From positions 62,001-126,000 of the forward strand of contig CAVVNT010000001.1 of the NCBI GenBank assembly GCA_963749675.1: a DNA stretch of 64,000 nt, written 5' to 3'. The notes beneath the pieces are model-generated. The model was not told the origin of the DNA and did no database searches. It saw nothing but the letters and a program-made list of their open reading frames with translations. The stretch comes from Roseitranquillus sp963749675. GTDB taxonomy: Bacteria; Pseudomonadota; Alphaproteobacteria; Rhodobacterales; Rhodobacteraceae. Below, piece by piece: positions 26,779-35,489 of the stretch (the first letter of the stretch is position 1; each line of letters opens with the position of its first letter). The position numbers and the translations under genes are program-made.

Positions 26779-27242
26779 GATGCTTCCTCCGTGTTCGATG
26801 TGGGGGCGAAGTCGATGCCGTCGCGCGCCATCTCCCGCGCTGCGGCCACTGCGAAGACGAGGCCCATCGAGATGCTGTAGAGGCCGAGGAGCAGCGCGAC
26901 GAAGTCGCTCATCAGGAAGAAGAGGAACGACATCGTCAGCGCCGGCAGGAAGAGGCCAGTGGCGAGCTTCGGGTACCGCGCGAGCATGTGCGCGAGAGGG
27001 CGAAGCCCGGTGCGATCGATCGCGCCCCAGAGGGCCAGCCTGAGCAGCGCTGCCGGATCCTGCTCCGCGATGGGCGCGGGAGGGGCTTCCGCGGTGGGCA
27101 GAAGGTGGATGCCGGGGGCAGCCAGACCGTCGCGCAGCCGCGGGGCGGCTTCGACGCACGATTGGCGAGAGGAGTTCCTCCCTGTTGGTTTGTACGACTC
27201 TCTCTGGATCGCCTCGTGCGTCAGCGCAACTGTAGCGGTCAT
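26775..27242 (-). CDS. Hypothetical membrane protein
   Basis: A 155-residue protein not recognised. The first 95 residues are soluble and Pro/Ala/Arg-rich. Two hydrophobic helices follow (LFLPALTMSFLFFLMSDFVA and LGLYSISMGLVFAVAAAREM) with an acidic tail. Translationally coupled to the SPW-type gene. Preceded by an ECF-type promoter pattern 71 bases upstream, so probably part of the sigma regulon. Start ATG at 27242. Confidence 0.65.
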   Translation of the reverse strand: MTATVALTHEAIQRESYKPTGRNSSRQSCVEAAPRLRDGLAAPGIHLLPTAEAPPAPIAEQDPAALLRLALWGAIDRTGLRPLAHMLARYPKLATGLFLPALTMSFLFFLMSDFVALLLGLYSISMGLVFAVAAAREMARDGIDFAPTSNTEEAS

Positions 27243-27312
27243 GTCACTCTCCTTCCACCGCGGAACCGTATGCGGCTGCGGGAGAAGTCCCGGGCGCCGC
27301 CTGTGATCGAAA

Positions 27313-27338
27313 GACGCGCATCGCGGGATCTTCATCCC
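27313..27338 (-). promoter_or_regulatory. ECF-type promoter pattern upstream of the membrane-protein pair
   Basis: Minus strand: GGGATGAA (27331-27338), 14 bases, CGTC (27313-27316), 71 bases before the ATG at 27242. Identical in layout to the three other copies nearby. Confidence 0.75.
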
Positions 27339-27434
27339 CGACCGGCGGAGAAAAATGCAGGCCAGCGCGCAGGAATGCAGAGGCCGCCGGAGCGCGACGC
27401 TTCGGCGGCCTCTGCGTCCCCGCGTCGGACGCGT

Positions 27435-28256
27435 TCAGAACGTGATGGAGTGGTCCACTTGCGCCGCGATCTCGCGGATCGCGCTGTCGCTCTCGGCGAC
27501 AAGCGCATAGTCGAAGGAACCGGCGCTCCAGTATCCGACATGGCGCCCCTGGTCGCCGTACGTCGCGAACTTGACCGCAGGCTCTCCGTCGGGGTGCCGC
27601 GAGAGGGTCAGGGACACGCGCGTGCCGTCGGGCTTTTCGTAGAGGAAATAGGCCAGCGGCCCCTCCGCCGTGCCGAGGAGGCGCAGACCGACGAGCTCGA
27701 GCCCGACCGGGCCGAGCGCGGGGACCGAGACCGACTGGCCGAGCTTGGTCGACAGCCAGGCCAGCGCCTCGTCGTTTACGTCGGGCCCGAACTCGGCCGG
27801 GCGGATGAAGTCGTGCGCGAAGACCTGGTGCGCCCCCACCGCCTCGGCGACGTATCCGGGCTCGCCGCCGGCGTTAGGCGCGAATTGCGCGTGCCCGAAC
27901 CACCCGACCGCCACGAGGGCGACGGCGGCGGCGATCTGGAACGGAACGACGCGCCGTGACCTCGCTGCCCCGTGCGCGGCGCGGGTCGAAAGCTTGCCGG
28001 CGAGCTGCCGCTCGAGCGCGGCGGTCTTGAGGTCGGCGACGTCGCGCGTGCCGCTTCCCCCCGCTTCGCGGACCAGGTCCTTGTGCCGGGCGTATTGCTC
28101 GAACCGGGCCATCGCCTCCGCGTCGGACTGCAGATACGCCTCGACTTCGGCCGCCTCGTCGGGTCCGAGCTCGCCATCGAGATAGGCGTGGATGTCCGCG
28201 CTCGGGTCGCGTTCCTCGGTGTGTTCGGGTACCATTGTCTGATCCTTCTCAGCCAT
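27435..28256 (-). CDS. Anti-sigma factor, membrane-anchored
   Basis: A 273-residue protein overlapping the sigma gene by one base (TGATG), the usual arrangement for an ECF cognate anti-sigma factor. The cytoplasmic N-terminus (DPSADIHAYLDGELGPDEAA, EVEAYLQSDAEAMARFEQYA) resembles the anti-sigma domain fold. A single membrane helix VPFQIAAAVALVAVGWFGHA near residue 110 leads to a periplasmic domain with GYWSAGSFDYALVAESD, reminiscent of other RskA-like sensors. It should hold the sigma factor inactive at the membrane until an envelope signal is sensed. No zinc-binding HxxxCxxC motif is visible. Confidence 0.85.
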   Translation of the reverse strand: MAEKDQTMVPEHTEERDPSADIHAYLDGELGPDEAAEVEAYLQSDAEAMARFEQYARHKDLVREAGGSGTRDVADLKTAALERQLAGKLSTRAAHGAARSRRVVPFQIAAAVALVAVGWFGHAQFAPNAGGEPGYVAEAVGAHQVFAHDFIRPAEFGPDVNDEALAWLSTKLGQSVSVPALGPVGLELVGLRLLGTAEGPLAYFLYEKPDGTRVSLTLSRHPDGEPAVKFATYGDQGRHVGYWSAGSFDYALVAESDSAIREIAAQVDHSITF

Positions 28257-28762
28257 CAGACCACCAGGCGCATCTTTGAGCGTGGCGCGTCCATCATCTT
28301 GCGGAGAGCCTCGCGGCCCCGTCCCAACCGTGAGTACAGCGTGCCGAGCGGCACGCCGAGCGTCTCTGCGGCATCGGCATAGCTCATCCCTTCGAGCGCG
28401 ATGAGCAGGATCGGCCTGCGCTGCGCCTCGGGCAATTCGTCAAGCGCATCGAGCACCTGCCTGAGTTCGATGCGCTTGACCTGATCGGCCTCGACCACCG
28501 GCTCGGGCAGGTCGATCTGCGCGTCGCGACGGACCTTCTGCTTGCGCAACTCGCTCACGTGCGTGTTGTGCAGGATGCGGAACAGCCACTTCCGCAGGTC
28601 GGCAGTCTGGTCCCACGTGTCCGCCGCGGCGATCGCCTTGACCAGGCACTCCTGCACCAGATCCTCGGCGTCTGCCGCGTTCCGCGTCAGCACGAGCGCG
28701 TATCGCCGAAGCCCGGCGATGTGCTCGTGAAGCCTTTCGGCGATCTCGGCCTTCGGTGTCAT
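28256..28762 (-). CDS. ECF RNA polymerase sigma factor
   Basis: A 168-residue group IV sigma factor. Region 2 is RRYALVLTRNAADAEDLVQE, ATWDQTADLRKWLFRILHN-like; region 4 is LPEAQRRPILLIALEGMSYA, DAAETLGVPLGTLYSRLGRG. The start is ATG 28762 (MTPKAEIAERLHEH), close to a GGAGAGGAG ribosome site. It is transcribed from a promoter carrying the same pattern as three neighbouring operons, which indicates autoregulation. Divergent from the DUF2333 operon. Confidence 0.93.
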   Translation of the reverse strand: MTPKAEIAERLHEHIAGLRRYALVLTRNAADAEDLVQECLVKAIAAADTWDQTADLRKWLFRILHNTHVSELRKQKVRRDAQIDLPEPVVEADQVKRIELRQVLDALDELPEAQRRPILLIALEGMSYADAAETLGVPLGTLYSRLGRGREALRKMMDAPRSKMRLVV

Positions 28763-28789
28763 CTCCTCTCCCTCACTATCTGCCCCACA

Positions 28790-28815
28790 TACGCGCCACG
28801 CGCAGGATTCATCCC
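28790..28815 (-). promoter_or_regulatory. ECF-type promoter pattern of the sigma gene
   Basis: Minus strand: GGGATGAA (28808-28815), 14 bases, CGTA (28790-28793), 28 bases before the sigma ATG. The only copy with A rather than C at the last position. Confidence 0.75.
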
Positions 28816-28895
28816 CGCTCTCTTTCGGAAGGCGGCGGATTTTCCGGGATGACGGCATGACGCAGGTTCATTCGCTGAAGAACCGTCGCGTTCCT

Positions 28896-28921
28896 GGGAT
28901 GAAAACCCGAGCGCGCGCGTC
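28896..28921 (+). promoter_or_regulatory. ECF-type promoter pattern of the DUF2333 operon
   Basis: Plus strand: GGGATGAA (28896-28903), 14 bases, CGTC (28918-28921), 57 bases before the ATG at 28978. It faces away from the sigma promoter, about 80 bases from it. Confidence 0.75.
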
Positions 28922-28977
28922 GGTTAGGGCGAAGCATTCGAGACACACCAAGGCGCCTCGGCGCGAGAGGAGTAGCG

Positions 28978-29952
28978 ATGTCGCTGCCTGCGATCTACGA
29001 GACTGCCGCATCCGGTACCGACGCGCCCGCGCGCCGGCCGCGGCGCCGGCGCAAGGTGCTTCGGCACGCGCCGCTCATCCTCCTCGCTCTCGGCGCTCTT
29101 TACTATGGCGTGTGGGGAAATTCGCTGCACCGGATCGACGACGATCTCGCCTTCGCACCGCTCAACGAGGGAGGAAGCGCCGCCGCCGCGATGGCCGCCG
29201 CGCTGATCGACCGCGAGGTGAACCAGTACCGCTGGACGCCGAACGACCCGGCGATCGCGCCGACCGCCTTTCTCGACAACACGCCGAACTACCAGCTCGG
29301 CATCCATCGCGCCGTCGGCCGGTTCTCGTTCGAGCTCCTCGACCAGATCGCCCGGATGCGCGGCTCGTCGCGGACGGACCCCGACCTCGAGCGTGCGGCA
29401 GGCCTTCTGCAGTTTCCGGGTGACATCTGGGTCTTCAATTTCGAGAAGTCGATCTTGCCGACGATCCCGAGCGAGGATCAGTACCGAGCCGGCCACCGCT
29501 CGCTTGTCCGCTACAGCGACCGGCTGTCGCGCGGCGAGGCGATCTTCGAGCGCCGTACCGATGCGCTGGCGACGACCCTGAGCCGGATCACCGCCGACCT
29601 CGGCTCGCAGACGGCGCAGCTTGACAGCGTGCGGCTCCAGAGCGGCTTCTGGATCTTCAGCGCGCGGGCGGACGACGTGTTCTACCAGAACAAGGGCAGT
29701 CTCTACGCCTATCGCATGATCCTCGGGGCGCTCGGGCAGGACTTCGAGGCGCTGATCCGCGAGCGCGGCGTCGTCGCCCTCTGGGCGCAAGCGCTCGACA
29801 GTCTCGAGCGGGCGTCGCAGCTGCACCCCGTGGTGGTGCTCAATGCATCGAGCGACACCAGCATCTTCGCCAACCACCTGATGCTGCAGGGCTTCTACAT
29901 GAAGCGCGCGATCCTGCAGCTCGACGAGGTGGCGAGCGTCCTCGCGGTCTGA
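28978..29952 (+). CDS. DUF2333 family protein
   Basis: A 324-residue protein matching the uncharacterised DUF2333 family: an Arg-rich cytoplasmic N-terminus, one membrane helix (LILLALGALYYGVWGN near 45), then a large periplasmic domain with LIDREVNQYRWTPNDPAIAP, FLDNTPNYQLGIHRAVGRFS and FWIFSARADDVFYQNKGSLY, ending HLMLQGFYMKRAILQLDEVA. No catalytic motif is apparent. A GAGAGGAG ribosome site lies before the ATG. Control by the divergent ECF sigma is inferred from the promoter pattern. Confidence 0.85.
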   Translation: MSLPAIYETAASGTDAPARRPRRRRKVLRHAPLILLALGALYYGVWGNSLHRIDDDLAFAPLNEGGSAAAAMAAALIDREVNQYRWTPNDPAIAPTAFLDNTPNYQLGIHRAVGRFSFELLDQIARMRGSSRTDPDLERAAGLLQFPGDIWVFNFEKSILPTIPSEDQYRAGHRSLVRYSDRLSRGEAIFERRTDALATTLSRITADLGSQTAQLDSVRLQSGFWIFSARADDVFYQNKGSLYAYRMILGALGQDFEALIRERGVVALWAQALDSLERASQLHPVVVLNASSDTSIFANHLMLQGFYMKRAILQLDEVASVLAV

Positions 29953-29991
29953 CCCGCGGCCAGACTCAACCCAGCAAGAAGGAGAAGGAAA

Positions 29992-30384
29992 ATGATCGGA
30001 ACCCTGATCGACACCGTGACGGACGGCAACTGGCGGCGCGCCGCGCGTGGAACAGGTTTGCGTGGCAGGATTGACGCCGCACGGGCCGCCTATCGCGAGC
30101 ACGCAAGCGAGAACCGTGCGGACAAGGACGTCGCCGCCATCGCCGCTGCGCTGTCCCGGCTGCCGTCCCGCCGCCTCGCGCTCATCGGCATGCGGCGCGA
30201 CGGTCTGCTCCTCGACGTGCAGACCCTGATGCTGCGCGCGCGCGAGGCACGTGCCGAGACGGACGCGATCCTCGCGATCGTGGAGCCCTCTCGGCCCGAA
30301 CGTCCTGCACAGGGCGACATGAACCCCCTCGATCATCTTCCGGGGCAGCCCCGCGAAGTCTCCGCCAGCCGGCATGCGGCGTGA
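29992..30384 (+). CDS. Hypothetical protein downstream of DUF2333
   Basis: A 130-residue soluble, Arg/Ala-rich, mostly helical protein (MIGTLIDTVTDGNWRRAARG, DVAAIAAALSRLPSRRLALI), not recognised. A purine-rich ribosome site (AGAAGGAGAAGG) precedes it, 39 bases after the DUF2333 stop, and a strong hairpin follows it, so the two form a short operon. Confidence 0.65.
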   Translation: MIGTLIDTVTDGNWRRAARGTGLRGRIDAARAAYREHASENRADKDVAAIAAALSRLPSRRLALIGMRRDGLLLDVQTLMLRAREARAETDAILAIVEPSRPERPAQGDMNPLDHLPGQPREVSASRHAA

Positions 30385-30397
30385 AGCCTTCGCCTTG

Positions 30398-30430
30398 AGC
30401 ACTGGGGCGCAGTCATGGCGCCCCAGTGCT
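30398..30430 (+). terminator. 13-bp perfect stem-loop after the DUF2333 operon
   Basis: AGCACTGGGGCGC (30398-30410), 7-base loop, GCGCCCCAGTGCT (30418-30430). It lacks a clear T run, so termination may be bidirectional or it may protect the 3' end; it lies between the operon and the convergent LysR gene. Bases 30431-30589 hold no gene. Confidence 0.6.
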
Positions 30431-30589
30431 TCGCTCGGTCGTTTCGATGCATCAGTAATGGGATCGATAGCCCGCTCCTTTGAGACCGGGACGCAGGATT
30501 GTGTGTACCGCGGATGACCGGACTGGGCCGATCTCGCCGTTCCCGGACAAACGAGTAGCCAATCGCCGCAGTCGGCGGACAGAGGCGGC

Positions 30590-31511
30590 TCAGCCGGTCA
30601 GGACGGACCTCAGGGTCTCGGCCTCCGCGGCGACGAAGTGGAAGAAGGCATCGACCCGGTGCAGATGGCGCGCGTCGGGATGAACCAGCAGCCGCCATGC
30701 GCGGGTCAGATCGAGGATCGGTGGGAGGATGCGGACCAGGTCCGGCTCCGCGTCGCCGAGCGCGATCGGCAGCACAGCGACGCCGACGCCCGCCTTGGCG
30801 GCCGAGACGAGGCCGAGGACGCTGTCGCTGCGCGCGGCGAAGCGGGCGCCCGGAGCGGCGTCGCGCAGCCAGACCGACAGACGGTGAGGGGCGAGGCTTT
30901 CATCGAAGGCGATCAGCGGGTGGCAACGCAGGTCCTCGACCGACGCCGGTGCCGCGTGACGCTGAAGGTAGTCGCGGCTGGAATAGACCGCCCAGATCGA
31001 GTCCGCGACCTTGCGCCCGATGAGGTCCGCATCGGTGTCGCCCGACCGCAACGCCACGTCGGCTTCGCCCTTCGACAGATCGACGTAGCGATCCGCCAGA
31101 ACGAACTCCAGCCGGATCTCCGGGTGCCGCGCCTGGAAGCGGTCCAGGAACCCTGAGCGGGTGAGGCGGATTTGCGATGGGCTCCGGGCAGGTCAGCCGC
31201 AGGATGCCGGCATGCGCGGCCTCGCCGGCGCTGCGCGCGAACGCTTCCACGGCGCCCTCCACCGCCTCGGCGGCGAGCAGCACCGCCGCGCCCGCCGGCG
31301 TCAGGCAGTAGCCGCTCGGCAGCCGTTCGACGAGGCGCAGTCCGAGGCGCGTCTCGAGCTCCGACAGGCGCCTCTGCACGGTCGACTGGTTCACCCCCAG
31401 AGCGCGGGCGGCGGCGAGCGTGCTGCCGTGCCGGGCGACCGCCAGCAGGTATTTCAGATCGTTCCAGTCGAACACCGGCTGCGGCCTGCGCGGTTGGGGA
31501 CAGCCCACCAT
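30590..31511 (-). CDS. LysR family transcriptional regulator, one frameshift
   Basis: The N-terminal winged helix is clear: FDWNDLKYLLAVARHGSTLA, ARALGVNQSTVQRRLSELE, RLGLRLVERLPSGYCLTPAG. The effector domain is in another frame (VLGLVSAAKAGVGVAVLPIA). One extra C near 31170 explains the break between PEPIAN and RLTRSGFLDRF. About 305 residues reconstructed, normal. The ATG at 31511 has a purine-rich site upstream; the GTG at 31475 is an alternative. It is divergent from the methyltransferase gene, a natural candidate target. Confidence 0.85.
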
Positions 31512-31602
31512 GCAATTCTGCGGCCCCCTTCCGCAATCTCCTCTACTGCCGCCTCCGGCCCTGGGCGCGCAGATTGGGCGGAGACGATGGAGGAGCAAGG
31601 CG

Positions 31603-32391
31603 GTGGAACACGTGATGGAAGTCGATGCGACCGAGGCAGTCCGCGCGCAATGGGACGCCGCCGCAGAAGTATGGGATGCGCAGGCGCCAGCGCTCGGCGC
31701 ATGGCTCGCCGCGCCGACCCGGACGATGTTCGCGATGGCCGATGTCGACGCCGGCAACTCTGTGCTCGATATCGCTGCGGGCGGGGGAGGCCAGACGCGG
31801 GCGCTCGCCGCCCGCGTCGGACCCACCGGCCGCATCCTGGCCACGGACCTGTCGCCCGCGATCGTGGAGCGGCTGCGCCGGAACGCCACCCAAGCCGAGG
31901 CGCCGGTCGAGGCGCGCGTCGCCGATGCGCAGGTGCCGCTGCCCGAGGTCGACGCCTTCGACGCCGCTATCTGCCGGCTGGGCCTGATGCTGATGCCCGA
32001 CCCGGCGCGGTGCCTCGCGGCAACCCATGCGGCGCTGAAACCGGGCGGGCGCTTGGCGGCGATGGTCTTTGCCGGACCGGAGGAGAACCCGTGCATCCCA
32101 ATCCTGATGGCGACGGCCTCACGGCACGCCGGCCTGCCGCCACGCGATCCCTTCGCGCCAGGCGGCCTTCTCAGCCTCGGCCGATCCGGCGATCTGGACC
32201 GGCTCTTCCGGAGCGCCGGATTCCGAACCGGCGGGGCAAAGGTCGATGCCTTGGCGTCGGCTCCGACGGTCGAGGAATCGGGTCCGAACATCAAGATCCC
32301 CGGCGCCGCGATCACGCCCGAGAACGTCGACGACCCGCGGTTCTGGGGCAACCTGCAGCCCCCGACCGAGCCGGTGGAGCCGGTGGAGTGA
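31603..32391 (+). CDS. Class I SAM-dependent methyltransferase
   Basis: A 262-residue protein. Motif I is VLDIAAGGGGQTRALAARVG, motif II ILATDLSPAIVERL, and motif post-II/III DAAICRLGLMLMPDPARCL with ATHAALKPGGRLAAMVFAG, as in the UbiE/small-molecule methyltransferase group. A GTG at 31603 preceded by AGGAG with 7-base spacing is the best start; the ATG at 31615 lacks a good site. Divergent from the LysR gene. The Pro/Glu-rich tail (PPTEPVEPVE) is unremarkable. The acceptor is unknown. Confidence 0.85.
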   Translation: MEHVMEVDATEAVRAQWDAAAEVWDAQAPALGAWLAAPTRTMFAMADVDAGNSVLDIAAGGGGQTRALAARVGPTGRILATDLSPAIVERLRRNATQAEAPVEARVADAQVPLPEVDAFDAAICRLGLMLMPDPARCLAATHAALKPGGRLAAMVFAGPEENPCIPILMATASRHAGLPPRDPFAPGGLLSLGRSGDLDRLFRSAGFRTGGAKVDALASAPTVEESGPNIKIPGAAITPENVDDPRFWGNLQPPTEPVEPVE

Positions 32392-32404
32392 GGCCAGGCA
32401 CCGC

Positions 32405-33429
32405 ATGAGCGCGGATGCCGAAGCGGGGCGGGCGGCGTCGCTGCCGCCCCTCCGCCGCTACAAGCGGGCGCTGACCTTCCTGCTCGACAACCTGGTCTGG
32501 CTGATCCTGCTGATCGCGCTTGCCTGCTTTGCGCTGTTCATCCCGAAGTTCTTCCAGATCGGGATCTTCCTCAACATCCTCGAGCAGTCGACCTTCGTGG
32601 GCATCATAGCGGTCGGCCTGTCGCTGACGCTGATCGCGGGGCACATGGACCTGTCGGTGGAATCGGTGATGGCGCTTGCCGCGATGCTGGTGGCGCTGAC
32701 CTTCGGCACCGGCGGGGCCGGGGGCGGTCTGGCGCTGACGCCGGAATGGCTGGCGGTGCCGGTGTCGCTGGCGATGGCGCTGGGGGCCGGGGCGCTGATC
32801 GGCGCGCTCAACGGGCTGCTGGTCGTCCGGCTGGAGATCAACGCCTTCATCGTCACGCTCGCCTCGTACATCTGGGGCCGCGGTCTGGTCGTGGCGCTGT
32901 CGGGCGGTCGGTCTACGGCTTGCCGGGCCCGCTGCGGGTGGTGGCGATCGAGCGGGTCCTGGGCATTCCGGCGCTGGCCTGGATGTTCGTGGCCGTCTAC
33001 GCCGTGGTGGCGTTCGTGCTGGCCAAGACGCCGTTCGGGCGGCACCTCTACATGATCGGCGGCAACGCGGGCGCGAGCCGCCGCGCCGGCATCGCGGTCG
33101 GGCGCAACGTGATCGTGGCGTTCGTGCTGTCGGGGCTGCTGGCCGGCTGGCTGCTGGCGTCCCGCACGGCGGGCGCGACGGCGAACCTCGGCATCGGCAT
33201 GCTGTTCCAGGCCTTCGCCGCGGTTGTGATCGGCGGCGTCAGCCTGCGTGGCGGCTACGGCCGGCTGTCGGGGGTGTTCGCGGGCGTGCTGCTGCTGTCT
33301 TCGATCCAGACCGCGATCAACGTGATGGGAATGCCGCCGCACTACACGATGATGATCCAGGGCCTGCTTGTGCTGGCGGCCGTGCTGCTCGATACCGCGA
33401 AGAACGGATTGCGGCGGAGATATCTGTGA
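32405..33429 (+). CDS. ABC sugar transporter permease (RbsC type), one frameshift
   Basis: Inner-membrane permease of the ribose/xylose-type ABC importers. Features are LTFLLDNLVWLILLIALACF, GIIAVGLSLTLIAGHMDLSV (the family motif GGIDLSVG is altered here), LVVRLEINAFIVTLASYIWG and, after the shift, MIGGNAGASRRAGIAVGRNV. The frame breaks near 32910 (one base missing), giving about 340 residues. No ATPase or sugar-binding protein gene is adjacent, so the operon seems to have lost its 5' part at the junction with the methyltransferase gene. Confidence 0.82.
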
Positions 33430-34196
33430 CGGGACGGCTGGAGGGGCGGTCGGCGCTGGTCGCCGGCGCGGCGCGAGGCATCGGCGCGGCGGTGGCGGAG
33501 CGCTTCGCCGAGGAAGGCGCCTGGGTAGCGATCGCCGACACGCTGGTCGACGATGGGCGCGCGACGGCGGGTCGGCTGGACGGCGTCTTCGTCGAGGCCG
33601 ACGTCTCGGACCCCGCCGGCGCGGAGCAGGCGGTCGCCGCCGCGGTCGAGGCGCACGGCGGGCTGGACATCCTGGTGCAGAACGCCGGGATCTATCCCTG
33701 GACGCTGATCGAGAAGACCAGCGCCGAGGAATGGGACCGCGTCATGGCAGTGAACCTCCGCGGCACGTTCCTGGCCGCCAAGGCGGCGCTGCCGCACATG
33801 CGGCGGGCCGGTGGCGGCCGGATGATCTTCACCTCGTCGATCACCGGGCCGCGGGTAACGAGCCCCGGGCACGGGCACTACTCGGCCTCGAAGGCTGGGA
33901 TCGTCGGCTTCGTCCGCGCCGCGGCGCTGGAGTTCGCCGCCTACGGCATCACCGTCAACGGCGTCGAGCCGGGCAACATCCTGACCTCGGGCATGAAGCA
34001 GCACCGCAGCCAGCAGTTCATCGACGGAATGGCTGCCTCGATCCCGCTCGGGCGGCTCGGCGACTCCCGCGACGTGGCCAACACCTTCCTGTTCCTCGCC
34101 TCGGATGAGGCGGCCTACATCACCGGCACCACCATCGTCGTCGACGGGGGACAGACCCTGCCCGAGGGCGGCGACTTCCACATCGTCCCGGAGTGA
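33426..34196 (+). CDS. SDR family NAD(P)-dependent oxidoreductase
   Basis: A classical short-chain dehydrogenase of 256 residues: cofactor motif GAARGIGAAV (TGxxxGxG variant), NAG of LVQNAGIYP, catalytic Ser in FTSSITG, and Y-x-x-x-K in YSASKAGIVGF. The GTG start overlaps the permease stop (GTGA), so both are cotranscribed. Oxidation of a sugar or sugar acid fits the neighbours, but the substrate is not known. Uninterrupted. Confidence 0.9.
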   Translation: MTGRLEGRSALVAGAARGIGAAVAERFAEEGAWVAIADTLVDDGRATAGRLDGVFVEADVSDPAGAEQAVAAAVEAHGGLDILVQNAGIYPWTLIEKTSAEEWDRVMAVNLRGTFLAAKAALPHMRRAGGGRMIFTSSITGPRVTSPGHGHYSASKAGIVGFVRAAALEFAAYGITVNGVEPGNILTSGMKQHRSQQFIDGMAASIPLGRLGDSRDVANTFLFLASDEAAYITGTTIVVDGGQTLPEGGDFHIVPE

Positions 34197-34905
34197 GCCG
34201 GCGGCCGTCGCCAGACTCAGCGAGCAGCATGGCGCGGTCTACCTGTCGGGCACCGGGAAACCGGTCGAGGTCGGGGAAGGTGCGGGTGATTCTGAACCGC
34301 GTCTGCGTCGTCTCGAACCTCTTCGACAGCGCGTCTCGTCCGCGGCGAGGAGGTGGCGGTTCACGCGCCTGGGCGGACAGTCTGTCGGGGTCGGTCTCGG
34401 CGATGCCGGTGCGCGAGGGGCGGGCGCAGTCGGCGAACGCGCGCCGCCGCTCGGCCTCGGCCAGGTGGTCGAGGAGCAGCCGGCCCGACGCGGTCCAGTT
34501 CAGCGGCACCCGCGTTCCGACGTCGGAGGCGACGCGGAAGTGCCCGGAACCCACGGCCATGCCGACCACCAGCATCATGCCGCCGTCGCGGGCGCAGATC
34601 CGGACCGTCTCGCCGGTGGCCTCGGAGAGGCGGATCATCTCCTGCTCGGTGACGCCGAAGGCGTCGAGGCCGGCGCGGTAGATCAGTCTGCAACGCATCA
34701 CCCGCGGGGCCCAGCCAGGCGGCGTTGCCGGGCCGGCGGGACAGAACCTCGCGCTCCAGAAGCTCATCGACGATGCGGTATATGGTCGAGGCCGGCGCGC
34801 CGATCGAGCGGGCAATCTCGTTAGGTCGACATCGGCTCGTTCCGCTCGCAGAGCGCGTCGAGCACGCCGCGATCACCGAGAACAAGCGGCTCGGCGCCGT
34901 CCTCG
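34196..34905 (-). CDS. IclR family transcriptional regulator, several frameshifts
   Basis: The pieces of an IclR regulator are readable on the minus strand. The helix-turn-helix NEIARSIGAPASTIYRIVDE and LLEREVLSRRPGNAAWLGP lie in one frame. The effector domain VTEQEMIRLSEATGETVRIC, DGGMMLVVGMAVGSGHFRVA, VGTRVPLNWTASGRLLLDHL lies in another. At least three frame changes occur, and both ends are approximate. Convergent with the SDR gene. Regulation of the sugar cluster is a reasonable guess. It may be either error-broken or truly decayed. Confidence 0.6.
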
Positions 34906-35090
34906 CCCATATCCAGGACCTACAGGCCACCGCCGCACCCTCAAGGAGAACCCCGATCGGCAAGCAGGCGACCAAGTACCAGAAGACCGAACGGCGCAAT
35001 CTCGAGGGCTGGAACTCGAAGCTGGCGCGCCGCCACGCCGCCAAAGAAGCCGAGGCGGTCCGCGGGGCCGGTCAGGCCTCCGATCCCTGA
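34906..35090 (+). other. Unclassified ORF remnant
   Basis: A plus-strand frame ending at 35090 reads IGKQATKYQKTERRNLEGWN, then SKLARRHAAKEAEAVRGAG. It is basic and helical, with composition unlike the GC-rich shadow frames around it, so it may be the 3' end of a real gene. I do not recognise it and see no start. Confidence 0.25.
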
Positions 35091-35196
35091 CCTCTCCGCC
35101 CTGCCCTGCCCCGCTCACGGCAGCTCAAAAGCGACACTTCTACTTTGCGCACCAGCCGACATTCTAACTTGGTGACAACACCCCCATGGAGGGAAA

Positions 35197-35449
35197 GTGT
35201 CCAGCCATCGCAGAGACTTCCTGAAGATCGGCGGACCGGCCTCGCCGCGGCGGGCGTGGTCGGAGGGGCGCAGGTCCTGACGGCGTCGCAGGCTGCGGCG
35301 CAGGCGCCGTCCGACAGCGGTGTCCGCCACCCGTCGCGCGCATGCGCTACGACCTCAGTTTCAATCTGATCTGGCGCAAGTTCGACGCGGTCGACGAGGT
35401 GCCGCGGCTCGACGCCTTTCTCACTTGCTTTCGCAACACACATTTCTGA
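35197..35449 (+). pseudogene. Tat-signal protein, N-terminal fragment
   Basis: A GTG at 35197 after GGAGGG starts SSHRRDFLKIGG, a twin-arginine motif. After a frame change the signal continues TGLAAAGVVGGAQVLTASQA with an AQA cleavage site, then MRYDLSFNLIWRKFDAVDEV and PRLDAF. After DAF the sequence turns into LTCFRNTHF and a TGA, and the rest of the protein is missing. The family is unknown to me. Probably a truncated member of the sugar-catabolic cluster. Confidence 0.45.
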
Positions 35450-35489
35450 CATCGGGGAACCGCAACGACAGTTCCGTCGCCGCGCCGGA

